Source: Onchidella celtica (Eukaryota > Mollusca > Gastropoda > Systellommatophora > Onchidiidae). From it: DNA of 64,000 nucleotides. The translations under genes and the position numbers were made by a program. The notes under the pieces were generated by a model, which was given only the letters and a program-made list of their open reading frames with translations, did no database searches and was not told where the DNA came from. Shown here piece by piece: positions 1 to 12,900 of this stretch (position 1 is the stretch's first letter; every line of letters begins with the position of its first letter). The stretch lies in NCBI GenBank assembly GCA_963931925.1, contig OZ007573.1, positions 42,100,722 to 42,164,721 on the forward strand, read 5' to 3'.

Positions 1-113
1 CTCTCTGTCTTCTCCATCTCTTTTAATGTCGTTCTCTGTCTCTCTCTCTTTATCTCTGTCCCTTCCTCCTTTTGTTTCTCTCCTTCCCTTTCTTTGTTTT
101 TCTGTTTTTCTTT

Positions 114-1654
<1,541 letters not shown>

Positions 1655-1900
1655 TTAGTTCTTGTTTGTTCCAAAGTCTACTTTTTGCACAATGGAGAAA
1701 TTCTGTGTTAAACGTTTGCGGTCTGAATATTATGATAAGGAATTAAAATAAATCGGGATTGTCAAACAGCTTGATAAGTGCCACAATGCATTTTAAACAA
1801 GTGTCAAAGTGTGCATTAATTTTGTTATACCTCTTCTATATACTGAAAGATCTCCAGTTTTTCAGGAAATGGAGATAAAACAAACAAGAGCTAAGATCGC
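1655..1900 (+). repeat. Dispersed repeat, copy 1 (pairs with 50637-50880)
   Basis: About 245 bases align end to end, with frequent substitutions and small gaps, to 50637-50880 in the same orientation. Shared landmarks include TTCTTGTTTGTT, AACAGCTTGATAA, AGTGTGCATT and AAAGATCTCCA. No coding capacity and no clear terminal repeats. Class unknown. Confidence 0.7.
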
Positions 1901-2687
1901 GCACTGAGAAGTCCCTGGCCATGGCTGCCCTCAAAGTGACAGACTGCCCATCCCCATGTTTAGCCATTCAGTTTTGCTGAAACTGAAAATGACAGTTTCT
2001 TTCACATGAAGGAAGGGGATACAAAACAGAATATTAGTCTGCAACATGAGAACCGCCGTGTTTACTCGTACTTTGGCCGAACTATAAATATGCACTCTGA
2101 AATATGCATGTTTTAAGTACATGTATTCTATCTCAATGGCAGCACGTACGTAGGTGTCAGTCATGAAGCACGTTATTTTTACATACAGACGAGAATGTGA
2201 TACTATGATAATGTCGTTCTGACGTGAAGTGTCGAAGTCCAGTCAGTGCGAGGTGAACTGTTAAGGCTGTGTCACACTAGTGATAGCAGGAAAGAGTCAA
2301 AGGCCGGAGACATACGAATCGTTCATAGTTCATCACTCAACGACGAAAAAGTAATGTCATATGAAAACGTGGCAGGTCACAATTACTCTCTCATCTTTCA
2401 ACCGTGGCGCTCAACGTTCATTGTTCATGACATGAGAAACGGCTTTTTTTTTGTTGTTGTTTTTTTTGTTCGTTGTTTTACGTCGAAAACCACACACATT
2501 AAGTAGCTTTTGCGGGTACTACTCATCTGCTTTTTCTGAAATCTGCTGAGTTAATGACATACTTTTGAACGATACAACGAGGGACAGGAGACAATCAATG
2601 TTAAAACTATGAATGATGAACGACCTGTGTGTCACCGCGAATGAACTGACCCTGTGTAGAAATAGGAGCTTACATGCAAAGTGCGTG

Positions 2688-2822
2688 CACGAAAAAATTC
2701 GGAGGGCCCGTGTGCACGTTGCGCACGTTAAAGATACCTTGGCAGTTGGAAATCGTAAAGAGCAGGCCGAAAGGCCGCTGCCCGGGCAAAATTGAAATTA
2801 ATAGATTAAAAACTTATCCATA
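2688..2822 (+). mobile_element. tRNA-type SINE, 5'-truncated copy
   Basis: Matches the body and 3' part of the SINE at 19445-19755: the GTGCACGTTGCGCACGTTAA block, CCTTGGCAGTTG, and GGGCAAAATTGAAATTAATA. The tRNA-like head is missing. A poly-C run of about 20 bases follows directly, as in two other copies. Confidence 0.7.
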
Positions 2823-3158
2823 TCATTCCCCCCCCCCCCCCCCCCCGCCAGAACAAGAAATAATAAAACAAGTAAAGTGAGGTGTAAATGCCAAGGGCAG
2901 CGAACCTCCTAAAATAAAGACCTCAAATCAAGTGCGTGCACAGTTAGTGACACACCCAGTGTTTACTGACCGCGCCTGGAGTTACCACACGTTGTGTGTG
3001 TGCATGAAAACGAGTGTGGCTGCATGATTAGATTGTTGGATGATAGCACTCTAATTTTTGACAATGAAAGCATGTTAATGTCAGAGGTAAGTTTTAATTT
3101 TAGCTTTGACAGCGAAAATATTTTTTAAATATGTTTTTTGTTCATTATAAATTGATTT

Positions 3159-3621
3159 GGATATTCAACTCGAACGTGAAGTCAGTCCTGTTGTATGGAT
3201 GTGAGACTTGGAATGCGTCCCAGGCCTGCATAAAGAGAATCCAAGTTTTCATCAACAGATGTTTGAGGAAGCTACTTAAGATCAGATGGACAGACAAGGT
3301 CAGCAATGAAATTGTTCGGAAAAGAACAAGACAGAGCCCAGTCAGAGAGGAAATTGGTAGGAGGCGATGGAGATGGATCGGCCACACTCTCAGGAGGCCA
3401 GGAAACAGCATCGCGAAGAAGGTATTGGATTGGAATCCCCAGGGCAAGAGATCAAGAGGAAGGCCGCGCGGAACGTGGAGAAGAGCCAGAGAAAATGATG
3501 TGCAACGAAGCGGAAAGACTTGGAATAATGTAAAGAGGCTGGCCCATGATAGAGAGGGATGGAAAGTGTTTGTTGGTGGCCTATACCCTGATCCAGGGTG
3601 AGAAAGGCAATGATGATGATG
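3159..3621 (+). mobile_element. 5'-truncated LINE copy, same family as 53622-56867
   Basis: Encodes the last ~150 residues of the LINE ORF, from NSNVKSVLLYGCETW to GGLYPDPG and the stop, with few residue differences from the full-length copy. It ends in the same GAAAGGCA(ATG)n tail. A perfect 12-bp direct repeat, ATAAATTGATTT, lies at 3147-3158 and 3622-3633 and fixes the insertion boundaries. This is a typical target-primed reverse-transcription product that stopped early, and the low divergence suggests a recent event. Confidence 0.93.
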
Positions 3622-3635
3622 ATAAATTGATTTAT

Positions 3636-3940
3636 ATAATGCACTAGTTTCACTGTTAAAATGACAGTAACGTTGGTCGTACAAAGAATTGTCTCGTGTC
3701 AAAGAAAAGTTGTCTGGATGCCTCAATGAAATGACGCGCATAATGCACCAGTTTCACTATTAAAATGACAGTTGGTCGTACAAAGAATTTAGTCTCCTGT
3801 CAAAGAAAAATTGTCTAGGTGCCTCAATGAAATGACGCGCATAATGCGCCAGTTTCACTATTAAAATGACAGTTGGTCGCACAAAGAATTGAGAGTGTCA
3901 TAAGAAAAGTGTGAAAAGTTGTCTAGATGCCTCAGTGAAA
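3636..3940. repeat. Tandem repeat, ~101-104 bp unit, about 3 copies
   Basis: The block AGTTTCACTRTTAAAATGAC recurs at about 3646, 3750 and 3851. Each is followed by TTGGTCGYACAAAGAATT and a GTTGTCTRGRTGCCTCARTGA segment. The LINE at 3159-3621 inserted immediately beside the first unit. Confidence 0.9.
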
Positions 3941-4415
3941 AGGAAGATAACAATGCTCTTTAAATGAATATTCAGATTTTGCTGTTCACACGAAAGAGCT
4001 TATGGTGTGTTCAGTAAGCTCTTTGGTTCCGACGAGTACTTTCTTTTAAAACGCCAACGTCGCTTGCGGTCTGTGAAGAAATGAAAAGCTCCTGTATGGA
4101 TCTGGTTACCAGAATTACTCTAGATTTGTATACTCTCGTTTGTGTTGTGGATACATGCACAGGATTTTTTTGTTTTTCTCAGATTTTTATTTTGTTCGTT
4201 GAAAGCTTTGATCGATCAAAATACACAATGTAATGTCACTGATCTAAGATAATGGCATATGTCAGACTTACGCCAAAAGGCAGCTGGCGGTTCATTGCAT
4301 TCCTTAGCTTGAGGGCTATCACATCTTACAGAAAAAGAAATACGCCACTAGGAGATTGTAATAATCCAAAAGAATCACAATGGCATAATTCACCAAACGA
4401 CAGTTTTTCTTTAAT
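3941..4415. other. Non-coding stretch, nothing recognised
   Basis: AT-rich sequence with no supported gene, repeat or motif. Confidence 0.4.
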
Positions 4416-4431
4416 ACATGATTGTGCATCT

Positions 4432-4741
4432 TAGAACAGCTTGGCACCACCAGAAGAATAACACCTGAAATAAATAAAAGAAGACTTGCATACATCGGCC
4501 ACGCGGCCCGAAACAAAAGCACGGCCCTTATGATATCAATCCTTCAAGGAAAGACAGAAACAAAGAGAAAACAAGGAAGACCACCCATTACATATCACGA
4601 TAACATCAAGAAAGTCAGCCAGCTGGAAATAAGTGAACTAACTAGGAAAGCTAAGGACAGGATTGGGTGGAGGAGATTTTGTCGTGACATCCACTGTAGC
4701 AGCTAACATCGATGACGATGAAGCCGACAGGTGAGGAGGTG
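4432..4741 (+). mobile_element. 5'-truncated LINE fragment (second family) with 16-bp TSD
   Basis: Encodes a LINE C-terminal tail: INKRRLAYIGHAARN, KQGRPPITYHDNIKKV, then DRIGWRRFCRDIH and a stop. It is flanked by a 16-bp repeat with one mismatch: ACATGATTGTGCATCT at 4416-4431 and ACATGATTGTGTATCT at 4742-4757. The family differs from the element at 53622-56867 in its C-terminal motif and 3' end. Confidence 0.85.
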
Positions 4742-4789
4742 ACATGATTGTGTATCTCTAACGTGTCAAAATGACTTACGCCATTAGCG

Positions 4790-4989
4790 NNNNNNNNNNN
4801 NNNNNNNNNNNNNNNNNNNNNNNNNNNNNNNNNNNNNNNNNNNNNNNNNNNNNNNNNNNNNNNNNNNNNNNNNNNNNNNNNNNNNNNNNNNNNNNNNNNN
4901 NNNNNNNNNNNNNNNNNNNNNNNNNNNNNNNNNNNNNNNNNNNNNNNNNNNNNNNNNNNNNNNNNNNNNNNNNNNNNNNNNNNNNNNNN
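4790..4989. other. Assembly gap (200 N)
   Basis: Exactly 200 undetermined bases, the size of a conventional scaffold gap. The real distance across it is unknown. Confidence 0.99.
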
Positions 4990-6619
4990 TAGATAGCAGA
5001 CATTTTTAAATTTTGGCCTGACACTACGGCTTCAAGGGAGGATTATTTTTTCATTTTGTTTCTTTTGTTATTGCTGCAGTTTTCAAAGGTCACCGTGTAG
5101 TCCTGATAAAGTGGTTGGATTTGGTTGCAGGCATTGACACGACCGCGCCACAGACGGAGGCAGTGCAAGAAAGTTAATCTATTATTAAAGGCATGGTTCG
5201 AATCAATATTTTGTTCCGTGGCGGGGCCATTCACTATTTAAAAATTGGAACCTTGTGTATAATTATTTTATTCATTAGTTTTAGTATCGTTATTTTGTTC
5301 TATTGGATAGATCAGAATGCCGACAGCGCATTGTCGTGAATGACCTTGTGTACGTCGATCATGAATTTGCCTAGCACAGTAACAGATTTTTAGACATTTC
5401 ATAAATGTTGGTTTAAAAGTTCCCATTTACATTTTAGGATAACCGTAGTTATCCAATTCAAAAGTAACAAGTACAAAAATGCTTGCAGTATTGCTTCGAT
5501 ATTGAAATGGTGAAGGTAGGGCGTGGGACTTCAGAATGTGGCCTATGGGGTCTTTCATAGAAATCATAATTTCATAGTGTATTTTAACTTAACTGTATAG
5601 ATAAACTGGATATCATGAAATGTGGTGATTTTAGGCCAAACTGACGAAATTGGTCCCTAGAATCAAACAAATCAGCAGCCAGCGTCGAGGGCAAGGCTTC
5701 CATTGAAGCAAGAAACAAGTGCTGGTGAAAACTTCTTTTGAATGTATACCCACTGAATGCATAAATATTTTTAAAAATCTTTTTGTATGTACTTTTTACT
5801 AACTTCGTCCGATCATGGCGGTGCTCACATTTTTTTTTTTTTTTTTAGTGAAGTGGGCATGGGACAAAAAAAAAAGTTTGAGGAACACTGGGTCAAGTCT
5901 TTGTGTTTTGTTGTGAATATTCAGCAGTCAGTGCATATTGTTCTGGCCAAGGTGTTGAAAGAAATGGGGAAGATTCTGTTTGAGGCCCCAGAGATGTCCA
6001 TTGGGTATGAATGTCTTGTGTATGGGTAGGTTTTGAGCTAAGGTTAGGATTAGAAGAGTAGGTGCTCATTCCTTGCATCCGGGGGAGAGTGGTGGCAACG
6101 TTGCCCGCAATGTACGATTAGGGGATATTTATCGAAAAAAAAAATCATAAATTTTGATAGACCGAAGCGTTTTGAACACACCCTCTTACCAGTGGAAAGA
6201 TCAGACTAAACTTTCTACCTTGCTGGCACTGGCGGGAGATACGATTTTCTCCTTCAGGCACAACAAGGGTTCCCTGTCGCCTACTGAAAGTTTAAAGGGC
6301 ATGTGAACGAAAAATGTTCATTGCCCGTTTTATTTGCTCAAAACACACTTCGACACTTATTTATCGCACGGGGACTGATATTTACTACACAGACATTAAT
6401 TATGTGTGTTTATTTTGAAGAAAGCAAGAGTGTCTAAATACTTTAGTGATTTTCTTGCGAATCCAGTGATTTGTGCTCTACGTCATCTACACTTAACAGG
6501 TGCAGACAGCGTGTTATCACCGCGGCGCGAAGTGATAGAGATATTTAGTATCACTATTCCATGAGAAGGAGGAGGGCAAACAAAGTGATCTTGATCACCG
6601 TGGCGGGTAACGGTTTGGA

Positions 6620-6651
<32 letters not shown>

Positions 6652-6771
6652 TTTAATGAGGGCTGAGTCAGTGAAATATGTTGATTTCGCAAGTTTATTG
6701 TAAGTTTCTGGTTATTGTGTTTTATCATAACTTGTACTGATTTTACAGTGTCTATGTGTTTTTGCCCACAG
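4990..6771. other. Upstream/intronic non-coding DNA of the CD36-family gene
   Basis: No coding exon seen. Poly-T and poly-C tracts occur at about 5829-5846 and 6620-6638. The sequence TTTTTGCCCACAG at about 6760-6772 is a plausible splice acceptor for the exon carrying the start codon, so a non-coding first exon and promoter probably lie upstream. Confidence 0.4.
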
Positions 6772-6867
6772 CTAAACAAGATCGTGAAGGTGTAGACTTG
6801 GTGGACAGGTGAACAGCAAAAAGATTTGTCCCCTGTCAGGTCAAGTCCCTCCCCAAAGCAGTCCAAG

Positions 6868-6987
6868 ATGGCATCCAAGAAAAGTGTTGCCTTGGTGATC
6901 TGTGGTGTACTCGGGGTGGTGTTTCTGGTGGCTGGGTGTGTCCTCACCCACGTTTTCCCTCAACTCATACATGATCAGGTGAAAGAT
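6868..6987 (+). CDS. SCARB2: CD36-like exon: start codon, cytoplasmic N-tail, first membrane segment
   Basis: Forty codons from ATG (CCAAGATGG context) to a GTAAGT donor, phase 0. It encodes MASKKS, the hydrophobic span VALVICGVLGVVFLVAGCVL and the start of the ectodomain. A TTG upstream in frame is not needed. Confidence 0.92.
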
Positions 6988-9900
6988 GTAAGTATGCTGC
7001 CACAATGGCAAATGTTCACAAATTCCAGTACAATGCAGTGGAGTTGCTCTGATTCTCCTGATGGCCAGGTGACAGGTAGCTTCATTGGTGTGAAAATTTG
7101 AGAGAATGCTGTCTTGGTCCTGATAAAAGATGTTATAATGAGACATTGACACAGATGCTGTTGTATTGAGGAGCTGAACAGAAACAATGCAGGCTATAAT
7201 GCACTTTAGCCCCCCCCCCCTCCATGTTCTGCTATTTAAAAAGCAAAACCAACACGCTATGCGATACTTCATACATCATTTGCCAAAATGAGGGGGTATA
7301 AGGATCCCCCACAAGGATGTGACTTTATATTTATATAAGCGGCATTGCACAGGGGGCTGCGAGTTAGTCCTCTGTAGGGATATCTTTTATTAAATTTTAT
7401 ATCGCGCAAATGTGTGGTTTGGCAATTCCTTGTTGAGAATTCTGACTGACGGCTCGGGACTTTTCCTTGTACGAACAGTGTGAAAATCAGCTGATTTTTT
7501 TAATGAAACTGAGGGTGCATGCACTCGGCAGAACAGCTGAAACACGTGACCTACACAGCAAGAATTTGGGGGGCTAAACTGCACTATGAAAACACTAGGG
7601 TGATGCAAGAACAGTGGTAGAGAACTCTCTTAGACAGAAATTGAAAATGTCATTGTCCATCCCATATACTGGCATAACAACAGTTTTCCCATTTTACACA
7701 GAACAGTGTTTCATAGCTTTAGTGAGAGTGAGATTTCTTATGTACAGACTTGCATGTGGCAAAAACGCATCTGTTTATAATTTCAAAACTATTCAAGATA
7801 TTGACACATTACCTTTTTGAGAATATAGATCTCACTATGAGCACTGATAAAGTAACTGTGACTCAAAACCACCTAAATTATGGATATGCCAGTGTGAGAA
7901 ATGGATGGCACTGTGTATAAATGAAATAATCCTTTAACTTGTTCCCCACGGTAACTTTTGTAGGTGTGGATGGGAACTCTCAATACTAACTAGTTTGAAA
8001 TATACACGTAGTTCAAAGAAGTTTTTTCTTTCACTCAGTATAAACACAAGACATAATACATTTGACGTTAAAGTAAAGGAAAATCAATGAATCAGGGTGG
8101 CATTCAATATTTTGAGAAGTTGGCTAAGATATTAGTGTTGGAAAATCGGTGTCCACTCGAGCCGAATTTTTGGCATAGCGAAGGGAAACGAAAATCCGCG
8201 AGCTGAATATTTGTCTTACCGTGGCGAATGAGTTAAACTGTTTGATATGTCAAATTTCTGCATAATTTAAGAATTTCTCAAACCGATTATGACTTGTTGA
8301 TTGCTGGGTGACATTTGTAAGATTCAGAGCAAGGACAACTGTTAGTAACGATTTCTGCATATATGTCAAACCTGTGCAACCTGAGAAAAAGTATTGACAT
8401 TTGTTTTTCAAATGATCTTCAGTGCCTGTTTTTGAAGACAGAAATGTTATTTACATTTGTTAAATGATCTTCAGAGCATGCAAGTGAAGAAAGTAATGAT
8501 AGTTTGTGTTTGTTAAATGATCTTAAAGGAACACCTTTGAAGAAAGTAATGATGTGTCCGTTTGTTAAATGAGCTTGAGTGCATATGTTTGAAGAAAATA
8601 ATGATGTTTCTCCTTGTCAAATGATCCACAGGGCATACCTTTGAAGAACGGATCTGAAAGTTACAAGTTGTGGAAGTCCCCGACAAGCCCCATATTTTTC
8701 CAGGTTTGGATGTTTCACATTGTCAACCATGATGAGGTCTTGAAGGGTGAGGAGCCCGCCTATCTGGTGCAAAAAGGTCCCTATACATATCAGTAAGCAG
8801 AATTGTATTGTCTCGTGGACTGTCGACAAGTTGGGTCAGATCAGTGGTTGTCAACCTTTTTCAGGCAATTGCCCCCCTTAGACTCCAGATTTTTTTCATG
8901 ACCCTCAAAAACCATGATGTTGAATTTTTCAATGCCTTATTAATAACAATATCAAAATTTGGCGAAAAGAAAAAGTTGTATGTAGCTAAGCCTCAGGTAA
9001 GAAATAATATCCAAACAATACAATGAAACGCAAACTTCTTCTCAATACAATGAAACTCGCCCACTTTGAGAACCACTGGGTTAGATTTTAAAGTTTGTTA
9101 TTGAGACTTATTTCGGAGATTGTCGGAAATTGTGACCTGTCATACGCAAACAGAATAAAAGTCACATTTCGAATAATTTGCGTTGTGTATTTTTAAGAAA
9201 GTCGAAACATTCCTCGTTATTATGGTGAAGAAAATAACTTGACAGGATAAGAATTTGAAATATCAACCTTCAAAGAGCATGGATTGTTGTGATGTGATTC
9301 CTCCCCCGCGGGGGGGGGGGGGGGGGGCGGGGGTAATTTCAAAGGCAGGTGAACATGTTCTTGATTTTTGTGTGTGTGTGTGATTCGGTATTGGGATGAT
9401 GTAGATGTTGTAAAGCACTTAAGGCCTAGTCATTTTTTTTTTTTCTTTCTTTGATCCTGTTTGGGAAATTTGCCTTAGTGTCACTGCAGCCCAGTTACAT
9501 CTGGAGCAAACATATGGTTGCCACAGTGCAGCGCCGGTTTCGGGGGGGGGGGGGGGGGGGGAATTAGTTTTTCTTTAATTTTGCCCGGGTAGTGGCTTTG
9601 TTAGGTCTACTCTGCTCGTCTTCCAACTGCCAAGGTATGATATCTTTAACGTGGGCAACATGCACATGGGCCCTCCACTAAGACTAGATGCTCGATCCTA
9701 CCCACCATAGGCTCAGGGACAGGGAAATGTGAGGAAAATCTCAAAATTCCAACATGCCTTACGACAGGGAATCGAACCCGGTACCTTCGGCGTGAGAGAC
9801 GAACACCTTGCCTCTAGACCCATTAATGGGATGGAGTGCTATATAAACACTCTGTTATTTTCATTACTAGGTGGTCCGCTGATACAGAGAATACACGTTA

Positions 9901-12900
9901 TATTTAACATTGATTTTCAATCAGTAAAGCCAATGTGTAAAAAGAGGTGAAGAATGAAATTTCTGATCATAATTTTCAATTCTACTAACAGGTCTCTTTT
10001 CCGCAGCTCAAAAAAAAAAAGGTAGATAATATCGTCGCTATGCTGCAAGTCTCCCGTAACTAACATTTAGAAAATTTCACAGGAGAGTCCAAGAACTTGA
10101 TTTTCTTTGGCTTATTGCCGCCAGCAAATTCTAAAGACAATGGACTTGATTATTGCAATAATGTTATTCGTAGGAATTGAGCCATGAGCTTTTGACACAA
10201 TGTGCGCCATTGATTGTCAGGCCCAAAGAATGCAAAAAGTGATTTTGGCCAAAAATATTAGCTATGGGAGTCTTGCGGCATAGCGACGATATACAAATGT
10301 TAAAGACTGATATTTTTCTCAAATGGATGTGTCCATGAAATTTATTGTCAAAAACTGAGGCAGTCCACAAAGTTTCATAATTTTTGGTCATGTAAAATGG
10401 AGTTTTAGGTGCTCACTCTCACTTGTTCACCCTCCAGCTCCATTATTGTATGATTATCATTGTTATTATTTTTATTGTGATTACTCTGTTGATAGGGAAA
10501 AGAGAGAAAAGTTTGGCATTGTCTTCAACGAGAACGGCACACTGAACTACAGAGAGAAACGTTCTTTTATTTATAGACGAGATATGTCAGTTGGGAGTGA
10601 AAACGACACATTCATCACTGTCAATTTACCCTTGCTGGTGAGAAATGCTTAGCGTAGTGCAATTTTTTGGTCTCTTTCTTATCTTTCCTGCACTCATAAA
10701 CTGAACAATATCTGAGAGGTCAAATATTTTATGCCATTTTTAACTTGGGCAACCTTTTTCTTTTTTGTTTTTATTTTTATTTTAGTGTAATTGTTTTCAA
10801 TGTGAAGTAAGATAAGATACGATTCAGTTTATTATCCCATGAGGGAAATTCTCTTTCATAGAGCATTTGAGAGCACATACATGGTACGCACATCTTATGC
10901 ATCATTACATAAACATATCATAACGCAATAAACTCAATATCAGGCATACATGAAGTGACATGGTAAAGAACCTTGGTGGAATCCGGCTTACATCTAACTA
11001 AAGTGTCTTCTTGGGGGGAGTTGTGGATGGCAGAAATGATCTTCTGCAATATAGCAGTCATGAATATATGTTCTGGTTTTTTTGTTTGTTTTGTTTTTAG
11101 GTAGTATATTTCACTGAAAATCTGAGAACCTCTGACTGAAAGCGATCATAGGGGGCCTTGATATTCATGAAAACCTTGAAAAGAGTCTTGCATCCGCAGA
11201 AAATCTTGAAAAGAGTTCGGCATCCTTTGAAAACCTTGAAAACAGTCTAGCACCAATGAAAAACCTTGAAGACAGTCTAGCATCCATGAAAAGCCTTGAA
11301 TAGTATCATAGAAAAACCTTGAAAACAGCACAGCATCATTGAAAAACCTTGAAAACAGTGTAGCATCTTTGAAAAATCCTTGAAAACAAGAACCTGACCA
11401 AGAAAAAAACCTAACAACTCTGAGAAATACCACCAAACAACAATAAAATAGAAAACGCAGTGCAAACGGTCATAAGGACTACCCTGTTTCCTATACTATA
11501 GCAATTTACTTGTTTTTGCTTTGCGGTTATGATGGCACTTTGTCACCCTTGAAAACTGAGCATTGAACTTTGAAAAACCCTTGAAAAATCCTCGAAGTTA
11601 CACATGATTGGTTGATGAGTGGAACCCCGTTAAAACTAGTCTTTCAGTGCTGCTGTTACGGAACCATGGTCTAATTACAAAGTCCAAGAAAGAAAATACC
11701 GCTCAGCTATAGCTTTCTGTGTGTAATATCAGAGAGTATAGATGTAAAGAGAGGTCTCACTATTGGTGCATTTGCACTGCGAGACACGGGAGGCTCTGCG
11801 AAACCATTGTTAGCATGGAGCAGAAAGTAGGTCGCTGTGATAAACAATACCTGTTTTGTATATTTCCATGGGGTGTAAGAACTTACAAACGGCTCTAAAT
11901 AGTTTCAGTTAGCCCAAAAATATGAACAAACCACACTGAACAGATGTGCACACTATCTTTGATGAATGTCTCTTTCAATTCTTCAATTTCTTGTTTACCG
12001 CAGTGACCTAGTTTCACGATTTGGCGGAAGTGAGACCTCTCTATACATCTATACTCTCTGGTAATATTATGTCATCTAACAGCAGCCTCAAACCTGACTT
12101 GACTACTTGACTTACACCCTTGAACCCTGTGTGGAGCATAGGTCGTCTACCAAGGTCCTCCACCCTGCTTTGTCTTGGGCTGCGGCCTTAATCTGGCCCC
12201 ACGAGAGTCCCAGCATTTTAGTTTCGTTTGCAGTTGATCTTTGCCATATTGTCCTGGGGTGCCTGGGGTCTCGTTTGCCTTGGGGGTTCCATTTGAGGGC
12301 CTGGCGAACGATGTTGGCTTGGGGTTTTTGGAGTGTTTGTCCAAGCCACCCCCCCACTTTCTCCTTTGTATTTGGATTTCCACTGGCTCTTGCTCTGTCT
12401 GTTCCCACAGCCATTCATTGATGACTTTGTCAAGGCAGCTGATCCGAAGGATGGTTTTGAGGCACCTGTTCATGAAAGTTGGTTATGAATCCTGGGCACT
12501 GAAGACGAGTTTTTTTTAATTTCCAGACCATTATGGAGCTTACCCAGAATGAAACAGATCTCTTCAAGAAAGTAGCCAACTTGGCTCTCCGTGCGTCCGG
12601 GGAACGTCTCTTCATGAATGTGTCTGTCTACGGCATGATGTGGGGGTATGAGGAGCCTTTGTTGAAGCTCATTAATGATCTGGCTAAAGAATTCAAGTTG
12701 AATGTCACCATTCCTGACAAATTTGGATTATTTCTCAATGTAAGAATGACTTTGAAAATTTTTTATTTTTTTTATATGTATATATTTTGTTTCTTTGCAA
12801 ATTAAGAAGGAAGAATGGGAGAGATGAAAAGTAGGATGGTTGAGGAGAACAAAAGAAATATATAGATAAAAATGAGAGAAATTGAAAAAAAAATAACAAC

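Noticed and set aside
4771-5024. Open frames through the N run
   Set aside because: Artefacts of undetermined bases.
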